Assembly (NCBI GenBank): GCA_913056375.1
Contig: CAJXNF010000026.1
Span: 1-15,785, forward strand
From: an uncultured Pseudomonadota bacterium
GTDB taxonomy: Bacteria > SAR324 > NAC60-12
Reading direction: 5' to 3'
Length of the DNA: 15,785 nt
The position numbers and the translations under genes are program-made. The notes below the pieces were generated by a model. The model saw nothing but the letters and a program-made list of their open reading frames with translations. It made no database searches and was not told the DNA's origin. Shown one piece after another: positions 7,173-15,144 of the stretch (the first letter of the stretch is position 1; each line of letters begins with the position of its first letter).

Positions 7173-8300
7173 ATGATTACATTTGCCCTTCAGGCACAGG
7201 ACGGCAAAGCACGAGCCGGAAAGATAGAAACCCCTAGGGGTTCGATCCATACCCCGATCTTTATGCCTGTGGGAACACTTGGTACCGTCAAGGCCATGAC
7301 CCCTGAAGAATTGAAGGAGATTGGAGCAGAGATCATCCTTGGAAATACCTATCATTTGCACTTACGGCCCAGTGACTCTTTGATTGCCAAGCTTGGCGGC
7401 CTGCATCGCTTCATGAACTGGGATCGACCGATTCTGACAGACAGTGGAGGCTTTCAGGTCTTCTCCCTTGCCAAACTACACAAGCGGAGTGAGGAAGGGG
7501 TTCGTTTCCAAAGTCATTTGGACGGAAGCTCTTTCTGGTTGACCCCAGAGATTTCGATTGGCATTCAAGAAAATCTTGGCTCTGACATCATGATGGTGTT
7601 TGACGAATGTCCTGAACTGCCAGCTAGTCGTGAAAAATTGCAGGAGTCTTTGGAACTTACGACTCGCTGGGCGAGACGCTGCAAAGAGGCGCGGAAAACC
7701 GACCAGGCACTCTTTGGCATTGTTCAGGGAGGTGGCGAACTGGATCTGCGTCGTCAAAGTCTGGAACAGATGACTGAAATTGGCTTTGACGGTTATGCCC
7801 TGGGTGGTCTGAGTGTCGGAGAATCCAAAGAAGAAATGTACTACGTTCTAGACCACGTTGCTCATGAGATGCCTGCAGCAACTCCACGTTACCTGATGGG
7901 GGTTGGAGAGCCAGAAGACCTCTTGGCTGGAATTGAGTCTGGGATCGACATGTTTGACTGCGTGATGCCGACCCGCAATGCCAGAAACGGCAATCTGTTT
8001 ACATCCGAGGGCAAGGTCACCATCAAGCAAGCGAAGTATCGTGAGGATGAACGCCCGCTTGATCCAAATTGTAACTGCAACACCTGCCAGCATTATAGTC
8101 GAGCCTACCTGCGTCATCTTTACCAGTGTAATGAGATTCTCGCCATGCGCTTGAACACACTGCACAATCTACACTTCTATCTGCAATTGATGCGCGATTC
8201 TCGAGATGCCATTTTAGCGGGCAACTTCTCAGCTTTTCGTCAAAACCGGCTACAACAATGGCGATCCCCCCAGCAACAAGACCCTCAAGATGAAGCATGA
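7173..8300 (+). CDS. tgt: Queuine/preQ1 tRNA-guanine transglycosylase
   Basis: Replaces guanine-34 with preQ1 in GUN-anticodon tRNAs (Asp, Asn, His, Tyr), the base-exchange step of queuosine synthesis. At 375 aa it is the normal bacterial length. Key residues are all present: Asp90 in LTDSGGFQVFSL, Asp144 in VFDECP, base-binding GIVQGG (182-187) and GYALGGLSVGE (207-217), nucleophile Asp262 in FDCVMPTRNARNG, and the zinc site Cys300, Cys302, Cys305 and His331 (NCNCNTC then TLHN). AGGGA upstream supports the ATG at 7173. The stop overlaps the ATG of the next gene by 4 bases (ATGA). The familiar E. coli neighbours queA, yajC and secD are not next to it here. Confidence 0.98.
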   Translation: MITFALQAQDGKARAGKIETPRGSIHTPIFMPVGTLGTVKAMTPEELKEIGAEIILGNTYHLHLRPSDSLIAKLGGLHRFMNWDRPILTDSGGFQVFSLAKLHKRSEEGVRFQSHLDGSSFWLTPEISIGIQENLGSDIMMVFDECPELPASREKLQESLELTTRWARRCKEARKTDQALFGIVQGGGELDLRRQSLEQMTEIGFDGYALGGLSVGESKEEMYYVLDHVAHEMPAATPRYLMGVGEPEDLLAGIESGIDMFDCVMPTRNARNGNLFTSEGKVTIKQAKYREDERPLDPNCNCNTCQHYSRAYLRHLYQCNEILAMRLNTLHNLHFYLQLMRDSRDAILAGNFSAFRQNRLQQWRSPQQQDPQDEA

Positions 8301-9514
8301 GATGGGTTGGCTTCCTTGGTTGTCTACTTCTGATTGCCAGCTACGGATTTCAGGGGTCTTTTCAGATTGGACTACAGGTTCCTTTGCGCTTTGATTCTGA
8401 AGAAAAATCTGAAAAGGTTCTGCGAATTGCCACCTTCAATGTAGCTTTAAGTGCTCAGCAACCCAACGGTTTGAAGCAACGGTTACGCTCCACCTCAGAT
8501 CTCCAACTACAGAATATTGCAGCGATTCTGCAGAAAGTTCGCCCGAGTATTGTACTGCTCAACGAGTTTGACTTTGATGAGTCTGGTGAATCCGTCGGCT
8601 TGTTGCAGAGCAACTATCTTCAGCGTTCACAACATGAATTGAAGCCGGTTTTCTATCCCCATGTCTATGTCGCTCCTTCCAACACAGGGATACAAAGTGG
8701 TTTTGACTTGGATCGTGATGGAAAGCTAGATAGTCCAGGGGATGCGTTGGGATTTGGGAACTTCCCGGGCCAGTACGCTTTTGTGCTTCTCTCCCAGTAC
8801 GAGCTTGAGAGAGAAAAAATTCGGACCTTCCAAAAATTCCTCTGGCGTGATCTTCCTGGCGCTTTGTTACCAGATCACCCTGACAGGCTGGGACAAGGGG
8901 ATTGGTATTCAAAAGATGAGTTGGCCATTCTGCGGCTCTCCTCCAAGAACCATGTGGACGTCCCTGTGTCGGTTCAAGGGCATCGATTGCATCTACTACT
9001 GTCGCACCCAACACCACCAGTTTTTGATGGGCCAGAAAACCGTAATGGTCGACGCAATCATGACGAGATTCGTCTCTGGAGTGACTACCTAAGTGGTGGG
9101 GAGCGCTCGAATTATTTGATTGATGATGCAGGTAAATCTGGTGGCCTGCCTTCTGAAGATCTGTTTGTTGTTCTAGGAGATCTGAACGCAGATCCTGTCG
9201 ATGGTGAAAGTTACAATCAAGCGATTCTCCAATTATTGGAGCATGAGCGTATTCATCCTGCCGTCTGGCTCAATGATCGTGTCCCACGCAGTGAAGGTGG
9301 AAAATTCCAGAAACCCCGAAATCCTCCACACAGTGGAGATCCTGCTGAAGATACTGCTGCTTGGGGGCTGCGAGTCGATTACGTGCTCCCGGCTCGGGAA
9401 CTGGAAATTTTACGTAGCGGTGTTTTCTGGCCCAACCCCGATGAAACAGAGGCAACTTGGCTCAAACCAAGTTCTGATCATCGTCTCGTCTGGGTCGACT
9501 TGAAGTTGCCCTGA
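8297..9514 (+). CDS. Secreted endonuclease/exonuclease/phosphatase-family protein
   Basis: Predicted exported metal-dependent phosphoesterase (405 aa) of the EEP superfamily (DNase I, sphingomyelinase and inositol-phosphatase fold). The first 20 residues (MRWVGFLGCLLLIASYGFQG) look like a signal peptide. The EEP signature runs in order: TFNVA (46-50), LLNEFD (87-92), SHPTPPVFDG (236-245), GDLNADP (294-300), RVDYVLP (359-365) and SDHRLVW (393-399). These supply the metal-binding Asn and Glu and the catalytic Asp and His. An unusual stretch at 137-149, DLDRDGKLDSPGD, looks like an EF-hand/dockerin-type calcium loop. Substrate is not deducible: phosphate scavenging from nucleotides or phospholipids, or DNA cleavage, are all possible. 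The ATG overlaps the tgt stop as ATGA with no strong ribosome binding site of its own, implying coupled translation despite no obvious link in function. Confidence 0.85.
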   Translation: MRWVGFLGCLLLIASYGFQGSFQIGLQVPLRFDSEEKSEKVLRIATFNVALSAQQPNGLKQRLRSTSDLQLQNIAAILQKVRPSIVLLNEFDFDESGESVGLLQSNYLQRSQHELKPVFYPHVYVAPSNTGIQSGFDLDRDGKLDSPGDALGFGNFPGQYAFVLLSQYELEREKIRTFQKFLWRDLPGALLPDHPDRLGQGDWYSKDELAILRLSSKNHVDVPVSVQGHRLHLLLSHPTPPVFDGPENRNGRRNHDEIRLWSDYLSGGERSNYLIDDAGKSGGLPSEDLFVVLGDLNADPVDGESYNQAILQLLEHERIHPAVWLNDRVPRSEGGKFQKPRNPPHSGDPAEDTAAWGLRVDYVLPARELEILRSGVFWPNPDETEATWLKPSSDHRLVWVDLKLP

Positions 9515-9533
9515 GTTTCGATTTCCATCAACA

Positions 9534-9545
9534 TAGAAATTTCTA
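9534..9545. repeat. Perfect 12-base palindrome upstream of lysA
   Basis: TAGAAATTTCTA reads identically on both strands. It lies 20 bases after the stop of the EEP gene and 15 bases before the -35 box of the candidate lysA promoter, a position compatible with an operator. A 12-base AT-rich palindrome can arise by chance, and no regulator gene is nearby, so its role is open. Confidence 0.35.
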
Positions 9546-9559
9546 ATCCCAGATCTACA

Positions 9560-9589
9560 TCGACAAGATGCTGGAGTTCTTCATAAAAT
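9560..9589 (+). promoter_or_regulatory. Candidate sigma70-type promoter for lysA
   Basis: TCGACA (9560-9565, 5 of 6 matches to TTGACA) and TAAAAT (9584-9589, 5 of 6 to TATAAT) are separated by 18 bases, an acceptable spacing. The predicted transcription start near 9596 would give a leader of about 55 bases before the lysA ATG. It sits in the largest gene-free gap of the window (135 bases), which suits a separate transcription unit for lysA and the genes after it. Found by eye; no experimental support. Confidence 0.45.
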
Positions 9590-9649
9590 CAGTGTATTCC
9601 CTCTGACTTTGTATCAAAAATCCTGACCACCTCGTACCTCTTAGAAAAC

Positions 9650-10906
9650 ATGGAGATTCAGAACAACCAACTTCACCTCGGTGGACTGAGTGCGGAAGCC
9701 CTTCGTACCAACTTTGGCTCTCCTCTCTATGTCTATGAAGAGGACTCTCTTCGGAGTCAGTGCCGCCGTCTGTTGAAATGCTTTGATGAATTACATCAAC
9801 AGCAAAGACTGCAGTTACACTTCGCAATGAAGGCCAACTCCAACCCTTCAATCCTCAAGATTTTGCGACAAGAAGGCGCTTGGATTGATGCCGTCTCTCC
9901 TTATGAAGTGCAACTGGCACTCGACTGCGGTTACAGGCCAGAACAGATTTTGTTCACAGGCAACAACACTGCTCCAGAAGAATTGGATTTCTGTGTAGAA
10001 AATGGAGTTCCACTCAACATCGGCTCTTTGTTGACACTGGAACACTTCGGGAAGCACTATTCTGGACAAAATATTTCATTACGGGTGAATCCTGGAGTCG
10101 GTGCTGGGCATCATGCTCACTGCATTACTGGAGGACCACGCTCAAAGTTTGGCATCTACCATGATCAACTGGAGCAGGCTCAGGAACTGGCTCAGCGCCA
10201 TAGCCTACGTATCGTTGGGATTCAGTCCCACATCGGTACTGGTATTTTTGCACCAGAGCCAATGCTAGAAGCGATGGAGATGATCCTTGTGCTCGCAGAA
10301 CACTTCACTGAGCTGGAATTCATTGATTTTGGGGGTGGCTTTGGCATTCCTTATCGTCCTGAACAACAAGAAATGGATGTAAATGCACTAGGCCAACAGA
10401 TGACGGAGAGATTCGAAAAATTCTGCAAGGAATATGGCCGTCCTCTCTCCATGAAGCTGGAGCCTGGGCGTTATCTTGTCGGACCAGCTGGATTTCTGCT
10501 GTTGAGCGTCACTAACCGTAAACACACTCCGGAATATCAATTTGTTGGCACTGATTCCGGTTTTCATCACTTGGTGCGTCCAACCATGTATGGTTCCTAT
10601 CACAGGATCTGGAATGCCTCCCGAATGGAAGATGAACTCGAGACAGTAGCTGTGGTGGGGAATGTCTGTGAAACGGGAGACTTTTTCAGTGTCGATCAAG
10701 GCAACATCCAACGTGATCTGCCAAAAACAACAGTGGGAGACTGCCTTGTGATTGCAGATGCTGGAGCCTACGGTTTTTCCATGAGTTCCCAATATAATTC
10801 TCGGCCACGGCCAGCAGAAGTTTTGGTAAAAGATGGACAAGCTCAGCTGATCCGTCGAGCAGAACGGTACACAGACCTGCTACGCACCACACAGGAACTG
10901 GATTAA
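9650..10906 (+). CDS. lysA: Diaminopimelate decarboxylase
   Basis: PLP enzyme (fold III, alanine-racemase-like barrel) that decarboxylates meso-diaminopimelate to L-lysine, the last step of lysine synthesis. At 418 aa it has the usual length. Diagnostic residues are Lys61 in FAMKANSN (Schiff base), SHIGTG (193-198), the glycine loop FGGGFGIPY (227-235), EPGRYLVG (271-278), and at the dimer interface the CETGD motif (340-344, catalytic Cys340) and Tyr374 in DAGAYGFSMSSQYNSRPRP. CETGD together with SHIGTG favours DAP over ornithine, arginine or carboxynorspermidine substrates. No strong Shine-Dalgarno precedes the ATG, but the N-terminus fits the family and no better in-frame start is seen upstream. 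A candidate promoter lies about 60 bases before the start. The flavoprotein gene follows after 52 bases. Confidence 0.95.
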   Translation: MEIQNNQLHLGGLSAEALRTNFGSPLYVYEEDSLRSQCRRLLKCFDELHQQQRLQLHFAMKANSNPSILKILRQEGAWIDAVSPYEVQLALDCGYRPEQILFTGNNTAPEELDFCVENGVPLNIGSLLTLEHFGKHYSGQNISLRVNPGVGAGHHAHCITGGPRSKFGIYHDQLEQAQELAQRHSLRIVGIQSHIGTGIFAPEPMLEAMEMILVLAEHFTELEFIDFGGGFGIPYRPEQQEMDVNALGQQMTERFEKFCKEYGRPLSMKLEPGRYLVGPAGFLLLSVTNRKHTPEYQFVGTDSGFHHLVRPTMYGSYHRIWNASRMEDELETVAVVGNVCETGDFFSVDQGNIQRDLPKTTVGDCLVIADAGAYGFSMSSQYNSRPRPAEVLVKDGQAQLIRRAERYTDLLRTTQELD

Positions 10907-10945
10907 TTCACTTCGTAAAGTCAACACAGACTGATCAATATCGGC

Positions 10946-10952
10946 AAAGGAG
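10946..10952 (+). promoter_or_regulatory. Ribosome binding site of the flavoprotein gene
   Basis: AAAGGAG ends 6 bases before the ATG at 10959. It is the strongest Shine-Dalgarno match in the window and fixes the start. No terminator is seen in the 52-base gap after lysA, so read-through from lysA is likely and this gene seems set for its own efficient initiation. Confidence 0.6.
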
Positions 10953-10958
10953 AACTGG

Positions 10959-12455
10959 ATGGAAAATTACGACTTGTGCGTACTAGGAGGAGGACCTTCG
11001 GGCTATGCTGCCGCAATGCGTGCCGTTGATTTCGGCAAGAAAGTCATTCTCGTGGAGAGAAGCCGATTGGGAGGGGCCGGGGTCTACAACGGAGCGCTTT
11101 CTTCGAAGACGTTCTGGGAGCTCTCCAAGGAAATTGCCTCCATGCGTCATAAGTTGGACAGCTACGGAATGAAAATGCCTCAGATCCCCTTTGGCAGCAT
11201 CTTGGAAGAGGTTGATAATGCCGTCTACGAACGCTCTGCTCAGTTGGAAGAGCACCTGCGACAAATTGTTCATCGTGATGGAGAAAACTTCCGATTCGTC
11301 AAGGGAAGTGGCCGTTTACTCACGCCAAACAAGATCGAAATGCGAGGTGAGTTTGAGCCCTACGTAGTGAGATCCGACTACACCATCATCGCTACTGGGA
11401 GCCGTCCTCGGATGCTACCTAATGTGGATGTAGACGAGCGCATCATCATGACTAGTGATGGCATGAGTGGTCTACGTTCCTTCCCAAAGAGTCTGATCAT
11501 TGTTGGGGCTGGGGTGATCGGCTGTGAGTTCGCCAGTATTTTCTCGAATTTTGGGAACACCGATGTCCGCTTGATTGCCCGAGATGACCGTATTCTCCCC
11601 TTTGAAGATGAGGACCTGACCAAAATTATAGAGCGTAATCTTGAAAAAAGTGGGGTGACGATCCATCGACAATCCTCTCTACTCTCCATGAAGATTGTAA
11701 AAGGCGAAGTTGAGTACGTTATTGGAACTCCGCAAGGTGAAGAAACTCATCAAGTTGAACGAGCATTGATCTCCATTGGCAGAGTACCCAACATTGAAAA
11801 CACCGGAGCCCGCGAATTGGGAGTCAGGCTAGATCGAGCTGGTTGCATTGATGATGAAGACACTTCCACAAACCTGTCCAACATCTACGCTGTAGGAGAC
11901 ATGACGGCGGATATCGCCCTTGTCAACGTAGGGGAACTCGAAGGCAGACATGCTGTGGAAAAAATCTTTGGTCAACCCAGTCGACCTCTGATCTACGAAA
12001 ACATCTCTACCATTATGTTCCTCGCTCCAGAGGTCGCTGGAGTAGGCATGAACGAAGCACAGGCTCGCAAAGCAGGGGCACCCTTCCGAGTGGCCTCCTT
12101 CGATTATCGTTGTATCCCACGCGCAATCGCAATGCGTCACAGCGAGGGCTTTTTCAAGATTGTAGTAACAGATGACGAGGAGATGCGCATTCTTGGGATG
12201 CGTGCCATTGGAGAACATGCCTCCAGCGCTATCCAGGCTGTAGCCCTACTGATCTCCATGCAAAAAGGGATTGGTGAATTAGCTGAACTGATACACCCCC
12301 ATCCTTCGATTATCGAAGGCATACAGGAGTGCGTTCGGATGCTGCTAGGCAAGTCGATTTACAAACCTGATGTTTTCCGCGAGTATCTACGATTAAGAGC
12401 ATGGCGAGACGGAAACTACGAGGAATTGGTGTGGCCTCTGAAGAAAAGTGAATAA
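10959..12455 (+). CDS. NAD(P)/FAD oxidoreductase of the dihydrolipoyl dehydrogenase superfamily, lacking redox cysteines
   Basis: Two-dinucleotide-binding flavoprotein (498 aa) with the Lpd/SthA/glutathione-reductase architecture: FAD Rossmann motif GGGPSGYAAAMRA (10-22), ATGSRP (145-150), NAD(P) Rossmann motif IVGAGVIGCEFAS (181-193), FAD contact NIYAVGDM (308-315) and a C-terminal dimerisation domain (about 350-465). The disulfide site normally written GGTCxNxGCIPSK is here GGAGVYNGALSSK (38-50), so both redox cysteines are replaced (Gly41, Ala46). The C-terminal His/Glu pair of HPHPSIIE (446-453) is kept. The segment after the second beta strand, LIARDDRILPF, resembles soluble transhydrogenase (SthA) and carries Arg rather than the acidic residue typical of NAD-specific enzymes, hinting at NADP(H). 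It cannot do lipoamide-type disulfide chemistry; transhydrogenase, quinone reductase or another role is possible. The sequence is intact, and AAAGGAG 6 bases before the ATG supports the start. Confidence 0.85.
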   Translation: MENYDLCVLGGGPSGYAAAMRAVDFGKKVILVERSRLGGAGVYNGALSSKTFWELSKEIASMRHKLDSYGMKMPQIPFGSILEEVDNAVYERSAQLEEHLRQIVHRDGENFRFVKGSGRLLTPNKIEMRGEFEPYVVRSDYTIIATGSRPRMLPNVDVDERIIMTSDGMSGLRSFPKSLIIVGAGVIGCEFASIFSNFGNTDVRLIARDDRILPFEDEDLTKIIERNLEKSGVTIHRQSSLLSMKIVKGEVEYVIGTPQGEETHQVERALISIGRVPNIENTGARELGVRLDRAGCIDDEDTSTNLSNIYAVGDMTADIALVNVGELEGRHAVEKIFGQPSRPLIYENISTIMFLAPEVAGVGMNEAQARKAGAPFRVASFDYRCIPRAIAMRHSEGFFKIVVTDDEEMRILGMRAIGEHASSAIQAVALLISMQKGIGELAELIHPHPSIIEGIQECVRMLLGKSIYKPDVFREYLRLRAWRDGNYEELVWPLKKSE

Positions 12456-12501
12456 ACGGACAATCTAGCTTTCTGCAATAAACCCATTCTGGAGAACCCA
12501 C

Positions 12502-13905
12502 ATGAGTCTCCCACAACAAAAGCCGCAAGCCACAGACCTTGAGCAGTGTTTATCAGAATTAAGGGCGCTACTGGGCGATCGTCTCTCTACAGCAAGCGAT
12601 GTACGTCAGTTACATGGGAAAGACGCCTCCTTCCACGAGGTTCATCCACCTGATGCTGTCGCTTTCGTGAAGAGTAACGAGGAAGTCGCTGAGATCGTCA
12701 AGAGTTGTGTGCGGCATCGGATTCCGATCATCCCCTTTGGTTCAGGGACATCTCTGGAAGGACACATCGCGGCACTTCATGGAGGGATTAGCCTCGATCT
12801 TTCAAGAATGAGTCAAGTACTTGAAGTCAACGAAAATGATCTCGACTGTCGGGTACAAGCAGGAGTAACCCGCAAGCAACTTAACGAGCACCTACGATCA
12901 GCGAATCTGTTCTTTCCAATTGATCCTGGCGCAGACGCTTCCATTGGTGGAATGACGGCAACTCGGGCTTCCGGCACCAATGCGGTCCGCTATGGAACCA
13001 TGCGTGAAAATGTACTGGGTCTGACGGTGATCAACGCTGAAGGAAGAATTCTGAAAACGGGCACGCGTTCCCGAAAGTCTTCCGCAGGCTACGATCTGAC
13101 GCGCCTGTTGGTAGGCTCTGAAGGCACGCTGGGCATCATTACAGAGATCCAGCTACGCCTGCACGGAATTCCAGAAGCAATCTCTGCAGCTGTCTGCTCT
13201 TTTGAAACTCTTGCTGGGGCAGTCAACACGGTTATCTCTGTAATGCAATCCGGGCTACCCGTCGCACGTGTAGAGCTACTGGATGAGGTTCAGATGGATG
13301 CCCTGAATCAGTATTCCAACCTAGACTATCCCAAAAAGCCCACCCTTTTCTTTGAATTCAATGGAACGCAACGCTGGGTGGAAGAACAGTCACAATTGGT
13401 TGGAGAACTTGCTGGTAAAAATGGCGGGGGAAGCTTCCGTTGGGCCACTGATGAAGCAGAACGAGAGAAACTCTGGGATGCTCGACATGATGCCTACTAT
13501 GCAGCGATGGCTCTCAAACCAGGTTGTAAGGGTTGGCCTACCGATGTTTGTGTCCCCATTTCTCGACTAGCAGAATGTATTCTCGAAACTCGGGCCGACA
13601 TCGACGCATCAAACCTCACGGTACCTATTGTTGGTCATGTGGGGGACGGGAATTTTCATCTACTCTTCTTGATCGATCCAGCCAACGAGGCAGAAGATTT
13701 GAAGCAATTTCAGCAGTTGAATGATCGTTTGATTGAGCGGGCTTTGAAAATGGGAGGGACTTGCACCGGTGAGCATGGTGTCGGGATAGGTAAGATTCAC
13801 TACATGCGCGCCGAACACGGAGAATCTGTAGAGATGATGCGACAGATCAAGCAAGCTCTAGATCCAATGAACCTCTTCAACCCTGGGAAACTCGTCCCCG
13901 CTTGA
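12502..13905 (+). CDS. FAD-linked oxidase, D-lactate dehydrogenase (cytochrome)/GlcD type
   Basis: Flavoenzyme (467 aa) of the VAO/PCMH family with a C-terminal FAD-oxidase domain, like LDHD/Dld1 and the GlcD subunit of glycolate oxidase. It oxidises a D-2-hydroxyacid, most likely D-lactate, passing electrons to a cytochrome, flavoprotein or quinone. Visible motifs are PFGSGTSLEGH (78-88), PIDPGADASIGGM (139-151) with ASGTNAVRYGTMRENVLGL (156-174) for FAD, GSEGTLGI (205-212), the metal/substrate residues His379 and His386 in GHVGDGNFH, and the GEHGVGIGK loop (423-431). The end MNLFNPGKLVP is typical of the family. A GGAG 7 bases before the ATG supports the start. It follows the flavoprotein gene by 46 bases, probably in the same transcript. 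No GlcE, GlcF or LldEFG partners are adjacent, so a single-subunit enzyme is favoured over glycolate oxidase. Confidence 0.88.
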   Translation: MSLPQQKPQATDLEQCLSELRALLGDRLSTASDVRQLHGKDASFHEVHPPDAVAFVKSNEEVAEIVKSCVRHRIPIIPFGSGTSLEGHIAALHGGISLDLSRMSQVLEVNENDLDCRVQAGVTRKQLNEHLRSANLFFPIDPGADASIGGMTATRASGTNAVRYGTMRENVLGLTVINAEGRILKTGTRSRKSSAGYDLTRLLVGSEGTLGIITEIQLRLHGIPEAISAAVCSFETLAGAVNTVISVMQSGLPVARVELLDEVQMDALNQYSNLDYPKKPTLFFEFNGTQRWVEEQSQLVGELAGKNGGGSFRWATDEAEREKLWDARHDAYYAAMALKPGCKGWPTDVCVPISRLAECILETRADIDASNLTVPIVGHVGDGNFHLLFLIDPANEAEDLKQFQQLNDRLIERALKMGGTCTGEHGVGIGKIHYMRAEHGESVEMMRQIKQALDPMNLFNPGKLVPA

Positions 13906-13971
13906 TTTCACGTACTCGAGATATTCAGAGCTGACGAATTTTGGATCCTGTACTTTCCTCTTAGCTTGAGG

Positions 13972-15111
13972 CTATGCGCTCAGTAATCCGCTCTGAGCCA
14001 GGCGTTTCACAGCTTCAGACAGCACACTGGGGTCATTGGCATAGCTGAAGCGCAAAAATCCTTCACCCCCAGGACCAAAATCACTGCCAGGAGTTAAAGC
14101 GACACCAGTTTTTTCCAGAATCTGCATTGCCATCTCTAGCGACGGCATTGCCTTTCGATAGCGGAAAAACACGTAAAATGCTCCGCTTGGATCATAGCCT
14201 GGATCCAGCCCATGGTTGCGGAGAGTTTGCAGAAACATATCTCGACGCTGCCGGAACTCCTGCTGATTTCTCTCTAGTGCCCCTCCATCATCTTGCAGTA
14301 CAGCCAGTGCTACCTCCTGCATCAAGGTGTTTGCTGAAATCATCAGGTTTTGGTGCATCCGGATCGCCGTTGGCATCCATTCGTCGGGTAGAATCAAGTA
14401 TCCCATTCGCCAGCCTGTCATCCCGTAGGATTTTGACAGGCCATGAAGGATCAAGGCATTCTCTGAGAATCGTAAATACGAAAGTGGTGCTGCGTCGTAG
14501 CTGAGATCCAGGTAGATTTCATCTGAGATAACTGGCAAGCCCAGCTCTGCAATCGCACGCATGGAAACTTCGTCTAGGACTGTTCCCGTTGGATTCATGG
14601 GTGAGTTCAGTAAAATCGCCCTGGTATTTTTCGTGAGGCACTGCTGGACCACATCTGCCTTCAGCTGGAATCCATCTTCAAGATGCAAGGGTACTCTCAC
14701 TGGGTTTAGCCCTGCCATCAAGATCAGGTTGTCATAACAAGCGTAACCAGGATCGGTGAGCAAGATGTCGCTACCAGGAGGGGCAATCAGACGGAGAGCG
14801 AGGAACAGTAGTGGGGAGGTTCCATTCGAGATCAATACCTGCTCAGCTCGTACTGGTGTTGGGTAAAGCCGAGTGTGCCGCTGCGCGATTGCCTCCCGCA
14901 ACTCCGCAATACCGCAGGTGTTGGTGTAACCAAAGTGTTGATTAGCAACCTGTTGGAGTCGCTGACCAACCACTGGAGGTGGTGAAACGTCTGGCTCTCC
15001 AAATTCTAGATGAAGAATGCTGTGTCCTTGTTTTTCCAGTTCCTGGGCACGCCCAAAGACCTCCATCGCCAGAAAACTAGTAATCGAATCAAGATGATTC
15101 GGTAAGGACAT
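13972..15111 (-). CDS. PLP-dependent class I/II aminotransferase
   Basis: Fold-type I aminotransferase (379 aa) of the AspC/AAT-like group. Seen in order: FGEPDVSPP (37-45), the cofactor loop NGTSPLL (96-102), DPGYACY (120-126), NPTGTVL (173-179, Asn173), SDEIY (196-200, Asp197 and Tyr200), HGLSKSYGMTGWRMGY (223-238, Schiff-base Lys227 and phosphate-binding Arg235), and the substrate carboxylate-binding Arg354 in FLRFSYAN. All catalytic residues are present, so it should be active. The amino donor and keto acid cannot be read from sequence; family members act on Asp, Ala, aromatic or methionine-related keto acids. An AAGAGA lies 8 bases upstream of the ATG. It is 33 bases downstream of mtnN on the same strand and converges on the FAD-linked oxidase gene. 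Confidence 0.9.
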   Translation of the reverse strand: MSLPNHLDSITSFLAMEVFGRAQELEKQGHSILHLEFGEPDVSPPPVVGQRLQQVANQHFGYTNTCGIAELREAIAQRHTRLYPTPVRAEQVLISNGTSPLLFLALRLIAPPGSDILLTDPGYACYDNLILMAGLNPVRVPLHLEDGFQLKADVVQQCLTKNTRAILLNSPMNPTGTVLDEVSMRAIAELGLPVISDEIYLDLSYDAAPLSYLRFSENALILHGLSKSYGMTGWRMGYLILPDEWMPTAIRMHQNLMISANTLMQEVALAVLQDDGGALERNQQEFRQRRDMFLQTLRNHGLDPGYDPSGAFYVFFRYRKAMPSLEMAMQILEKTGVALTPGSDFGPGGEGFLRFSYANDPSVLSEAVKRLAQSGLLSA

Positions 15112-15144
15112 GAGTAAATCTCTTGGGGTATAACTTGAGAGAGC

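Noticed and set aside
6852..7361. Minus-strand open frame spanning the sohB-tgt gap
   Set aside because: It overlaps the conserved start regions of both sohB and tgt in a different frame and has no recognisable domains.
8297..8356. Lipoprotein signal in the EEP-family protein (FLGC at residues 6-9)
   Set aside because: The cysteine lies too close to the N-terminus, before the hydrophobic core, so a lipobox is unlikely; an ordinary signal peptide fits better.
8559..9017. Long antisense open frame (152 codons) inside the EEP-family gene
   Set aside because: The plus-strand frame has clear family motifs. The minus frame gives a low-complexity, unrecognisable product and has no ribosome binding site.
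10388..10840. Antisense open frame (150 codons) in lysA
   Set aside because: Shadow of a conserved coding sequence; the protein resembles nothing I know.
13906..13971. Possible terminator between the converging FAD oxidase and aminotransferase genes
   Set aside because: Only a 4-base stem (CCTC/GAGG) with a 7-base loop and no T-run on either strand, so it does not qualify as an intrinsic terminator.
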